Shown: one piece after another, positions 1 to 7,027 of the stretch
Position numbering within the stretch: position 1 is the first letter of the stretch
How the letters are laid out: each line of letters begins with the position of its first letter
Assembly (NCBI GenBank): GCA_003564055.1
Contig: PWSG01000104.1
Span: 1 to 13,865 of the forward strand
Source of the DNA: Syntrophomonadaceae bacterium
GTDB lineage: Bacteria; Bacillota; Dethiobacteria; DTU022
Direction of reading: 5' to 3'
DNA length: 13,865 nt
Made by a program: the position numbers and the translations under genes
Notes under the pieces: model-generated
What the model was told of the DNA's origin: nothing
Databases searched by the model: none
The model's input: only the letters and a program-made list of their open reading frames with translations

Positions 1-139
1 CACTGCTCATCGCCCACCATCTTCCTGCTTTTTTATTTTACCGCTGAACCCGGCCTGATTATTAATCCATTAGCTAACAAATAAAAACTTGATGCTTATT
101 GAAAAGAGCTTAAACTTTCAAAGCTTGCTGCATTCTATT

Positions 140-215
140 CTTCTGGCTCCTGATTCCTAGAGCTGACTCCTGATTTCTGACTTCTGGCTCCTGACTCCTG
201 ATTTATGACTCCTGA
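140..215. repeat. Degenerate heptamer tandem repeat behind ilvN
   Basis: Eleven head-to-tail units of about 7 bases fill this stretch. The plus-strand consensus is CTCCTGA (TCAGGAG on the ilv coding strand). Five units are exact (147, 167, 188, 195 and 209). The others are variants such as CTTCTGG (140 and 181), TTTCTGA (174) and TTTATGA (202), and one unit is 6 bases long (154-159). The pair CTTCTGG-CTCCTGA occurs twice, at 140-153 and 181-194, which suggests duplication of blocks larger than one unit. The array begins a few bases after the ilvN stop codon. Each unit resembles a Shine-Dalgarno core on the coding strand, but no start codon is suitably placed. Function is unknown; a slipped-strand microsatellite-like array is the simplest reading. 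Confidence 0.8.
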
Positions 216-219
216 ACAA

Positions 220-714
220 CTATGTTCCCTTCGTTATTTTTGACCCGCGCAGCAAAGCCACTTTGCCGGTACGAACCGTCTCCAGGATCCCGAAGTGTTC
301 AAGGAGCAGTTTGATCGCTTCCATTTTTTCCTCATTACCGGTTATTTCTATGACCATTGAATTGGGAGAAACATCAACCACTTTTCCGCGAAAAGTTTCT
401 ACGATTTGTTGAATATCACTGCGGCTGCCAACTTCGGCTCTTACTTTGATTAACATCAGTTCGCGCATTACAGAGGGCTCTGCAGACAGGTTGCTTACCC
501 TGATCACATTAATCAGTTTATGGAGCTGCTTCATAACCTGCTCAATCAGGTTTTCACTGCCCTCCACGGTTATAGTCATCCTGGAAATGCCGGGAGTAAG
601 CGTTTCGCCAACAGCAATGTTCTCAATATTAAAACCGCGGCGGCTGAAAAGCCCCGAAACCCTGGTTAAGGCACCTGGTTTGTTCTCAACCAGCACTGCT
701 AATACATGCTTCAT
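220..714 (-). CDS. ilvN: Acetolactate synthase small (regulatory) subunit
   Basis: Regulatory subunit of acetohydroxyacid synthase. It activates the catalytic subunit IlvB and confers feedback inhibition by branched-chain amino acids, mainly valine. At 164 residues it has the usual length of the long IlvH/IlvN class. An ACT domain spans about residues 3-75 (start MKHVLAVLVENKPGAL) and a conserved C-terminal domain about 84-158. Asn11, Gly14 and Asn29, positions tied to valine binding in E. coli IlvH, are all kept, so valine sensitivity is inferred. The ATG (712-714) overlaps the ilvB TGA in an ATGA arrangement, with GCAGGA just upstream, so translational coupling is likely. It is the last complete gene of the ilv operon in the window. 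Identity is firm; the symbol ilvH would be equally valid. Confidence 0.97.
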   Translation of the reverse strand: MKHVLAVLVENKPGALTRVSGLFSRRGFNIENIAVGETLTPGISRMTITVEGSENLIEQVMKQLHKLINVIRVSNLSAEPSVMRELMLIKVRAEVGSRSDIQQIVETFRGKVVDVSPNSMVIEITGNEEKMEAIKLLLEHFGILETVRTGKVALLRGSKITKGT

Positions 715-2405
715 TCCTGCTCACCCCCGATAATAATATCACTGATTGGATGGTTTGGCGCTACCATGGGGTATACATTTTCTTCGGGATCAACTACGAA
801 ATCGATGAGGACAGGCCCCTTAATTTTTAAAGCTTTTTCAATTGCCTCGGTTGCCTCCTCACTACTTGTAGCCCGGAAGCCTTTTGCCCCGTAGGCTTCT
901 GCTACCTTCACAAAATCAGGACTGCCTTCCATGGATGTATGGGAGTAGCGCTTATTATAAAATATATCCTGCCACTGCCGGACCATGCCCAGGAAATTAT
1001 TATTTATAAGGGCAATTACAAGATCTATTTTATTATGGACTGCCGTAGCCAGTTCCTGTATGTTCATCTGGAAACTGCCGTCTCCACTTATACAGATCAC
1101 GTTTTTATCGGGAGCAGCGAGCTTTGCACCTATTGCTGCAGGAAAACCATAACCCATGGTTCCAAGACCACCCGATGTAATAAAAGAGCAAGGTTCGCGA
1201 ACAATAAAATGCTGCGCAGACCACATCTGGTGCTGCCCCACATCTGTAGCTACAATTGTGTTTTCTCCGCTTAGTCTGCTGAGTTCCCTGATTACAAACT
1301 GGGGCTTTAAACCTTTATCGGCAGAACTGGCGCCTAGCGGCATGGGATATTTCTCCTGCCAGGTGTAAATCTGCTTAAGCCAGTCAGCGGTATTGCCGGG
1401 ACGAAGCTTTCTTACCAGCTCTTCTAATACCAGCCTGACATCGCCGACAATAGGGATATCGATAGCAACGTTTTTTCCTATCTCTGCCGGGTCTATATCT
1501 ATATGAATAATTTTTGCGTGTTTGGCAAACGATTCGAGCTTGCCTGTAACACGGTCATCAAAACGAACGCCTGTTGCGATAATCAGGTCAGCTTCAGTAA
1601 GCGCATAGTTGGCGGTAACACTGCCGTGCATGCCGGGCATACCAAGAAATAAGGGGTTGTCTCCCGGATAAGCGCCCAGGCCCATCAGTGAAAGAATAAC
1701 CGGAATTTGTGCTTTGTCCGCCAGCTCGCGAAGTGCGGTTGAAGCTTTCGACCTGATTAAACCGCCGCCCCCGAAAATCACCGGTTTTTTGGCATCACGG
1801 ATTGCTTTAATCGCTCTGCTAACCTGGCCGACATGGCCTTCATAAGTAGGCTTGTAGCCTGGAATATTGCACTGCGGGTTGTAATTAAAGTAAGCTTCCT
1901 GATCAAAAATATCTTTTGGTATATCGATTAAAACGGGCCCTCGCCGTCCTGTAGAGGCAATATAAAAAGCTTCAGATAATGCTTCGGGCAGCTCTTCTAT
2001 GCTTTTAACCAGGTAATTGTGCTTGGTGACAGGAATAGTAATCCCTGTAATATCAGCTTCCTGGAATGCATCAGTACCAATAAAGTTTTTGGGAACCTGG
2101 CCCGAAATTAAAACTAACGGTACAGAATCCATATAGGCATTGGCAATGCCCGTAACAAGGTTGGTCGCTCCGGGGCCGGAAGTGGCAAAAACAACACCTG
2201 GGTTACCTGTAACCCGGGCATAACCGTCTGCTGCATGCACAGCGGCCTGCTCATGCCTGACCAGCAGGTGTCTTATCGGATCATCATAAAGCTGATCATA
2301 CAGGGGCAGAACAGCACCACCTGGAAAACCAAATACAATTTCGACACCTTCTTTATGCAGGGCTGACAGGATCATGGCAGAACCTTTCGTAAGTTTTTTC
2401 TTCAT
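711..2405 (-). CDS. ilvB: Acetolactate synthase large (catalytic) subunit
   Basis: Thiamin-diphosphate enzyme that condenses two pyruvates to 2-acetolactate (valine and leucine branch), or pyruvate with 2-ketobutyrate to acetohydroxybutyrate (isoleucine branch). Its 564 residues match the family. The N-terminal ThDP domain carries the catalytic glutamate, Glu52, in HEQAAVHAADGYAR. A central FAD-binding domain lies around residues 190-340. The C-terminal ThDP/Mg motif starts GDGSFQMN at 441 and ends INNN at 467-470, the classical GDG-x-NN spacing. The anabolic IlvB type is favoured over the catabolic FAD-independent AlsS by these features and by the ilvN partner overlapping it by 4 bases. The start ATG at 2405 has AGGTGA about 6 bases upstream, and the gap to ilvD is only 17 bases. 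Confidence 0.98.
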   Translation of the reverse strand: MKKKLTKGSAMILSALHKEGVEIVFGFPGGAVLPLYDQLYDDPIRHLLVRHEQAAVHAADGYARVTGNPGVVFATSGPGATNLVTGIANAYMDSVPLVLISGQVPKNFIGTDAFQEADITGITIPVTKHNYLVKSIEELPEALSEAFYIASTGRRGPVLIDIPKDIFDQEAYFNYNPQCNIPGYKPTYEGHVGQVSRAIKAIRDAKKPVIFGGGGLIRSKASTALRELADKAQIPVILSLMGLGAYPGDNPLFLGMPGMHGSVTANYALTEADLIIATGVRFDDRVTGKLESFAKHAKIIHIDIDPAEIGKNVAIDIPIVGDVRLVLEELVRKLRPGNTADWLKQIYTWQEKYPMPLGASSADKGLKPQFVIRELSRLSGENTIVATDVGQHQMWSAQHFIVREPCSFITSGGLGTMGYGFPAAIGAKLAAPDKNVICISGDGSFQMNIQELATAVHNKIDLVIALINNNFLGMVRQWQDIFYNKRYSHTSMEGSPDFVKVAEAYGAKGFRATSSEEATEAIEKALKIKGPVLIDFVVDPEENVYPMVAPNHPISDIIIGGEQE

Positions 2406-2422
2406 GAAAAATCACCTGTTTT

Positions 2423-4099
2423 TTAGTATTTGTTTTGAGTTTCAGTCAGAACAGCGCCGCTTCCCGCAGAAGAAACCTGCCTGGCGTAACGTTTCAGGTA
2501 GCCGTGATTAATTTTTGGCTCTGGAGCCTGCCAGGTTTCTTTACGTTTTTGCAGTTCATCTTTAGTTACCTTTAACTCCAAGTTATGTCCAGGCAGGTCG
2601 ATGGATATTAAGTCTCCATCTTTGATAAGACTTATCACCCCACCTGCAGCTGCTTCAGGCGAAACATGCCCAATTGATGCACCCTTGGTGGCCCCTGAAA
2701 ACCGCCCGTCTGTAATAAGGGCAACCTTGTCATCAAGGCCCATGCCTGCAAGAACTGAAGTCGGCGCCAACATTTCACGCATGCCCGGGCCGCCGCGCGG
2801 TCCTTCGTAGCGAATAACGATGACACAGCCTTCTTGGATAAAGCCGCTTTTAATAGCTTCCACTGCACTTTCTTCACTTTCAAAAACTCTTGCCGACCCT
2901 GTAAACTGCTGCATTGCCGCTGATACAGCGCCCTGCTTAACGACAGCCCCACCGGGTGCAAGGTTGCCAAAAAGCACAGCCAGTCCGCCCTGCGGACGAC
3001 GTGGTTTTTTTACACTGTAAATCACCGATCGATCGATTACCACTGTCCCTGCCGCATTTTCATTTACCCTTTTACCTGTGACAGTTAGCAGTTTAGGGTT
3101 AAGCAGTCCGGCTTCAATCAGTTCAGCAATAACGGCGGTAACCCCTCCGGCCCGATGCAGATCTTCTATGCGATCGGTTCCGGCAGGACTGAGCAAACAA
3201 AGCTGCGGCGTCCGCCTGCTGATTTCATTAACCTTGCCAAGGTCAATTTCAAACCCGCACTCATGAGCCAGCGCTGTCAGATGTAAAAGAGTATTAGTCG
3301 AGCAGCCCAGGGCCATATCGACAGCCAGGGCGTTGTCAAAGGCTTCGCGAACGAGGATCTTGTCCGCGCCGATACCATCTTTTAATAAATCCATAATCCT
3401 GATTCCCGCTTCTTTAGCCAGTTGTATGCGGTCAGCACTAACTGCGGGAATAGTGCCATTGCCGGGAAGAGCAAGACCAAGTGCTTCAGCCATACAATTC
3501 ATTGAATTAGCGGTGAACATCCCGGCACAGGAACCGCAGCCCGGGCAAGCTTTATTCTCCATATCTGTTAGCTCTTCTGCGGATATGCGTCCCGACTGAA
3601 CCGCCCCAACACCTTCAAATACAGTGCTTAAATCTATTTTAGAACCTTTTTGCGTACCAGCCTGCATGGGGCCACCACTGATAATTATAGAAGGCAGTTT
3701 CAGTCTTGCTGCAGCCATCATCATACCCGGGGTAATTTTATCGCAATTTGTAATCAATACAAGGGCATCAAAACAATGTGCTTCAACCATCAGCTCAATA
3801 CTGTCGGCAACTATTTCCCGGCTGGCCAGCGAGTAATGCATGCCGGCATGGTTCATAGCAATGCCATCGCAAATAGCTATTGTCGAAAACTCGATTGGAG
3901 TGCCGCCACTTATCTTTACCCCTGTTTTAACTGCCTCGGCTATACTGTTTAGGTGAATATGACCCGGCACTATTTCATTGGCTGAGTTAACAATGCCAAC
4001 TAGCGGTCGCTTTAGCTCTTCGGGATGAAAACCAGACGCCCTGAATAAGGAACGATGCGGAGCCCTATCAATGCCCCTTGTTACCCTGTGGCTTCGCAT
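2423..4099 (-). CDS. ilvD: Dihydroxy-acid dehydratase
   Basis: Dehydrates 2,3-dihydroxyisovalerate and 2,3-dihydroxy-3-methylvalerate to the keto acids that IlvE transaminates. Its 558 residues are normal for the IlvD/Edd family. Visible motifs are NCDKITPGM (Cys119, Lys121) and [19 protein letters not shown] (Cys185, Cys188, Cys191), followed by GLALPGNGT. The N-terminal motif reads VPGHIHL (44-50), as in E. coli IlvD, rather than the TPCNxHL of the stable [2Fe-2S] dehydratases. An oxygen-labile [4Fe-4S] cluster is therefore inferred, in keeping with an anaerobe. The ATG at 4099 follows TAAGGAGG at about 9 bases, a strong ribosome binding site. The gene lies 50 bases behind ilvE and 17 bases ahead of ilvB, in the same transcription unit. 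Confidence 0.98.
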   Translation of the reverse strand: MRSHRVTRGIDRAPHRSLFRASGFHPEELKRPLVGIVNSANEIVPGHIHLNSIAEAVKTGVKISGGTPIEFSTIAICDGIAMNHAGMHYSLASREIVADSIELMVEAHCFDALVLITNCDKITPGMMMAAARLKLPSIIISGGPMQAGTQKGSKIDLSTVFEGVGAVQSGRISAEELTDMENKACPGCGSCAGMFTANSMNCMAEALGLALPGNGTIPAVSADRIQLAKEAGIRIMDLLKDGIGADKILVREAFDNALAVDMALGCSTNTLLHLTALAHECGFEIDLGKVNEISRRTPQLCLLSPAGTDRIEDLHRAGGVTAVIAELIEAGLLNPKLLTVTGKRVNENAAGTVVIDRSVIYSVKKPRRPQGGLAVLFGNLAPGGAVVKQGAVSAAMQQFTGSARVFESEESAVEAIKSGFIQEGCVIVIRYEGPRGGPGMREMLAPTSVLAGMGLDDKVALITDGRFSGATKGASIGHVSPEAAAGGVISLIKDGDLISIDLPGHNLELKVTKDELQKRKETWQAPEPKINHGYLKRYARQVSSAGSGAVLTETQNKY

Positions 4100-4149
4100 G
4101 ATTGAGAACCTCCTTACCTGCCTTCTTATCTCTTGCTGCTGATATCTGT

Positions 4150-5022
4150 TTAGAGCGGTGTTCCTTCATTTTGTGTCAAAATACGGAACCTATCCATTAA
4201 CCGGCGTGTTACCGGACCGGGTTTGCCGGTTCCAATGGTGCGCATATCTGCTTCAATAACCGGAATAACTTCCGCCGCAGTCCCTGTTAAAAAACACTCA
4301 TCAGAAACATATACATCGTGACGCGTAAATGGTGCCTCTTCAAGAGGAATCCCTTCATCTTTAGCCAGTTCAATTACTGCTTCGCGGGTAATGCCTTCCA
4401 GAATTCCGAGGTAAGGCGGTGGTGTAAGCAACTTGCCTTTACGGAAGATAAATACATTATCACCAGTGCCTTCACATATATAGCCCTGTGAGCTCATCAT
4501 CAGGGCTTCTAAAACACCTGCCCTGTTGGCTTCTATCTTGGCATGGATATTGTTCAGGTAATTAAGAGATTTTAACTTTGGCTCCAAAGCGTCTGCTACA
4601 TTACGGCGGGTAGCCACAGTAATCACCGTAAGCCCCTTTTCATAAAGTTCTTCCGGGTATAGAACAATTTTGTCGGCAATTATGACTACCTGGGACTCCT
4701 TGCATTTGCGGGGATCAAGACCCAGATCACCGGCCCCGCGAGAAACAACCAGCCTGATATAAGCATCCCTTAGCTTGTTGGCATTGACGGTATCAACTAC
4801 AGCTTGAATCATATCCTCTTTGCTGTAATTAATAGTAAGCATAATGGAATGAGCGGATTCATATAACCTCTGCACGTGCTCCTCTAATTTAAAAACCCGC
4901 CCATTATAGGCTCTTATCCCTTCAAACACACCATCACCATAGAGATAACCATGATCAAATACAGAGATAACCGCTTCGTTTTCCGGCACCATTTTACCGT
5001 TCATAAAAATAATCCGGCTCAT
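4150..5022 (-). CDS. ilvE: Branched-chain amino acid aminotransferase
   Basis: PLP-dependent class IV aminotransferase that makes valine, leucine and isoleucine from their keto acids with glutamate as donor. Its 290 residues fit the short BCAT type. Visible motifs are [16 protein letters not shown] (22-37), the PLP-binding lysine Lys151 in [18 protein letters not shown] (183-191) and the phosphate-binding GTAAEVIPV (247-255). D-amino-acid aminotransferase and aminodeoxychorismate lyase share this fold. The ilv operon setting and the LNYLNN/CEGTGDN pattern favour IlvE. It is the first gene after the T-box leader, so its expression should follow tRNA-Val charging. The ATG at 5022 is preceded by AAGGGGCG about 6 bases away. 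Confidence 0.95.
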   Translation of the reverse strand: MSRIIFMNGKMVPENEAVISVFDHGYLYGDGVFEGIRAYNGRVFKLEEHVQRLYESAHSIMLTINYSKEDMIQAVVDTVNANKLRDAYIRLVVSRGAGDLGLDPRKCKESQVVIIADKIVLYPEELYEKGLTVITVATRRNVADALEPKLKSLNYLNNIHAKIEANRAGVLEALMMSSQGYICEGTGDNVFIFRKGKLLTPPPYLGILEGITREAVIELAKDEGIPLEEAPFTRHDVYVSDECFLTGTAAEVIPVIEADMRTIGTGKPGPVTRRLMDRFRILTQNEGTPL

Positions 5023-5060
5023 CTGGATCGCCCCTTCTTCTTAAATATTGGCAAACAATA

Positions 5061-5092
5061 TAAAAATACCCCCCGCCCAAAGGGGCGAAGGG
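5061..5092 (-). terminator. Intrinsic terminator of the T-box leader
   Basis: On the minus strand CCCUUCGCCC pairs with GGGCGGGGGG (two G-U pairs) around a CUUU loop, at 5092-5069. It is followed by UAUUUUUA at 5068-5061. This is the default OFF structure. Its 5' arm begins just downstream of the T-box sequence and can be captured by the alternative antiterminator. It lies about 40 bases before the ilvE start. Confidence 0.9.
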
Positions 5093-5323
5093 ACTTCCTC
5101 CGCGGTACCACCCTTTTTAATTCCTTTTCATTAAAAATTAAAAGTACTGTCTCTTGTTGATCTTGGTAACGGTATCAACCCGGCCCGCTCTACTCTTAGT
5201 TCAAACGGGCGGCTCCGGACCGACGTTCGGCAATATCCTTTACCGGTTTTCAGCTATTCCCGGCTCTCTGAAAAAGTACTACTGCTTACTTTTGTCCTTC
5301 TTCGCCTCTATATGAAAAGATTG
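5061..5323 (-). promoter_or_regulatory. T-box riboswitch, valine specifier (GUC), controlling the ilv operon
   Basis: The transcribed minus-strand leader has all the parts of a T-box. Stem I includes AGAGAGCCGGG (AG bulge region) and a GCUG (GNUG-type) loop motif. The specifier segment reads GAAC-GUC-G at 5228-5221, in the conserved position before CCGGAGCCGCC, so the codon is GUC (5224-5222), valine. Stem II is GCCCG/CGGGC (5210-5206 with 5187-5183) enclosing AGAGUAGAG. Stem III is GUUGAU/AUCAAC (5179-5174 with 5161-5156). The hallmark T-box AGGGTGGTACCGCGG occupies 5114-5100. Its UGGU bulge matches an ACCA tRNA end, that is, discriminator A73. A terminator hairpin follows directly. Known mechanism: uncharged cognate tRNA stabilises the antiterminator and lets transcription reach ilvE. 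Valine specificity is inferred from the codon and the operon content. Confidence 0.95.
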
Positions 5324-5329
5324 ATTATA

Positions 5330-5358
5330 ATTATAGCTTTCAAGAAAATAAGTGTCAA
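5330..5358 (-). promoter_or_regulatory. Consensus housekeeping promoter of the ilv operon
   Basis: On the minus strand TTGACA (5358-5353) and TATAAT (5335-5330) are separated by exactly 17 bases, so both hexamers match the sigma-A/sigma-70 consensus perfectly. Transcription should begin near 5323, about 300 bases before the ilvE start, giving the full T-box leader. Such a strong promoter fits an operon controlled by attenuation rather than by initiation. It sits about 120 bases behind the stop codon of the upstream carboxyltransferase gene. Confidence 0.93.
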
Positions 5359-5476
5359 CAAGCAATTTATTGCTATATTTCCTGTTAAACCCGGCAGCAG
5401 CTTTAGAATAAGACTAGCCCTTTTTAGCATAAATTTGCTTTTACCAGCTTTTCTGTCAAAGAGCAGGCAGCCCGGC

Positions 5477-6982
5477 TTATCCTGCCGGATATACCTTGTT
5501 AATATCGTCACCCAGGATCAGGTTTTCATCTACAGCATATAAGGCTTCAAGTAAAGGTCCGTTTTGTCCACCCTCTTTATTTGCAACCTTGTTGACAGCT
5601 TTACCGCCGCTGCAGCTGCTGTTTAATTTCAAAGGGGGTAAAATGCCTTTACGCCTTTTAAAAAAATCAACGGCAACATTTGGAAATATAAGGTAGTAAA
5701 GAATGTCTTCATCCTGCTCAATATATTCTTCAATATCTTTCCTGGCTTCTGCCAGCTGCGGTTTAAGCTGATCGGCAGGCCTGCCGGTAATTGGTTTTTC
5801 ATCTTTAAGAACCTGCTTTAATAGATCAGGGCTAACCTCTCCCGGCGGTTTACCGTATTGCCCCCGCAGGTAATTTTTAATTTCAGTTGAAACCAGCTTG
5901 TAACGCTCGCCGGTTAGAACATTGGCTACCGATTGAGAGCCGACTATTTGGCTGCTGGGTGTTACGAGGGGTGGATACCCGAGATCTGCACGTACCCTGG
6001 GCACTTCGGCAAGGACATCTTTAAAGAGGTGCGTCGCATTTTGCTCAGCAAGCTGTGATGCCAGGTTTGAGATCATCCCTCCGGGAATTTGATAATTGAG
6101 AACATTGGTATCCACACCCATGACCTCCCGCGGGATTTCATAACCACAGCTAATTTCCTGAAAGTGAGCACTAACCTTTGAGAGCAGCTCAAGGTCCAAC
6201 CCGGTATCATATATTGTCCCCTGAAATGCGGCAACCATGCTGTCAGTCGCAGGTTGACTTGCACCCATGGCCAGGGCAGCATTGGCTGTATCAATTACAT
6301 CAACGCCTGCTTCCGCCGCTTTCAGGTAAGCCATTGAGGCCATGCCGCTGGTATAATGGCAGTGAAGCTGCACAGGAAGCCCTACCTGCTCCTTTAGTTT
6401 GCCAACCAATTCAAACGCATCGAAAGGTGAAATCAGGCCGGCCATATCTTTTATACAGATCGAATCGGCACCCAGATCCTTTAGGTCGCGGCTGACCCTG
6501 ATAAAGTAATCAATATTATGAAAGGGGCTAATCGTATAACTAATCGTACCCTGGGCATGAGCTCCCTCCGCCTTTGTGCAATATATAGCCTTTTCCATGT
6601 TGCGTAAATCATTTAACGCATCGAAAATTCGTATTATATCTATCCCATTGGCAACTGCCTTTTTAATGAACTCAGCCAGCACATCATCAGGGTAGTGACG
6701 GTAACCAACTAAATTCTGGCCGCGAAGCAGCATTTGCAGCTTCGTATTTTTAAGGTTTTTGCGCAGCTGGCGCAAGCGATCCCAGGGATCTTCGTCAAGA
6801 AAACGCATGCAGGCATCAAAAGTTGCCCCTCCCCATACCTCGAGAGAATGATAGCCGACCTGATCCATAATTTCCAGGATGGGCAGCATTTCGGTCAGGC
6901 GCATCCTGGTTGCCAGAAGCGATTGATGAGCATCGCGTAAAGATGTATCTGTAATTCCTATCTTTCTTTGCTCAGCAGCCAT
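5477..6982 (-). CDS. pycB: Biotin-dependent carboxyltransferase subunit (PycB / transcarboxylase 5S type), no biotin carrier domain
   Basis: Carboxyltransferase of the family containing pyruvate carboxylase subunit B, oxaloacetate decarboxylase alpha and the Propionibacterium transcarboxylase 5S subunit. It moves a carboxyl group between carboxybiotin and pyruvate/oxaloacetate. The TIM barrel begins ITDTSLRDAHQSL. Expected metal and active-site residues are Asp17, Lys178 in CIKDMAGL (carbamylated in relatives), and His207 and His209 in LHCHYTSG. The Pyc-OADA conserved domain follows to about residue 450. The C-terminus ends in a short polar tail with no MKM biotin motif, so the carrier must be a separate protein. 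Length is 501 residues, close to the 5S subunit. I chose ATG 6982 (GGTGGGTG about 5 bases upstream) over an in-frame GTG at 6994 with no ribosome site. It lies 45 bases after gyrA. The exact partner and physiological direction cannot be told from this window. Confidence 0.85.
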   Translation of the reverse strand: MAAEQRKIGITDTSLRDAHQSLLATRMRLTEMLPILEIMDQVGYHSLEVWGGATFDACMRFLDEDPWDRLRQLRKNLKNTKLQMLLRGQNLVGYRHYPDDVLAEFIKKAVANGIDIIRIFDALNDLRNMEKAIYCTKAEGAHAQGTISYTISPFHNIDYFIRVSRDLKDLGADSICIKDMAGLISPFDAFELVGKLKEQVGLPVQLHCHYTSGMASMAYLKAAEAGVDVIDTANAALAMGASQPATDSMVAAFQGTIYDTGLDLELLSKVSAHFQEISCGYEIPREVMGVDTNVLNYQIPGGMISNLASQLAEQNATHLFKDVLAEVPRVRADLGYPPLVTPSSQIVGSQSVANVLTGERYKLVSTEIKNYLRGQYGKPPGEVSPDLLKQVLKDEKPITGRPADQLKPQLAEARKDIEEYIEQDEDILYYLIFPNVAVDFFKRRKGILPPLKLNSSCSGGKAVNKVANKEGGQNGPLLEALYAVDENLILGDDINKVYPAG

Positions 6983-7027
6983 AAAAACACCCACCGTTCG
7001 TTAATAAAACATATATTGTAACAATCG

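Noticed and set aside
140..215. Short repeats as a possible CRISPR array
   Set aside because: Units are 7 bases, head to tail, with no spacers and no cas genes nearby.
939..1274. Plus-strand open frame of 111 codons antisense to ilvB
   Set aside because: It lies wholly inside a firmly identified gene, has no recognisable domain or ribosome site, and is explained by ilvB codon structure.
2635..2970. Minus-strand open frame of 111 codons inside ilvD in another frame
   Set aside because: Full overlap with a clear conserved enzyme; low-complexity product; no independent signal.
5463..5485. GCAGG/CCTGC hairpin over the pycB stop as a terminator
   Set aside because: Five-pair stem with an interrupted interior and no T run following. 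Some pycB readthrough into the ilv promoter region is possible.
5477..6982. Isopropylmalate or homocitrate synthase, suggested by the ilv neighbours
   Set aside because: The protein has the PycB/5S motifs LRDAHQSLLATRMR, CIKDMAGLISP and LHCHYTSGMA, and the Pyc-OADA C-terminal domain, not those of LeuA.
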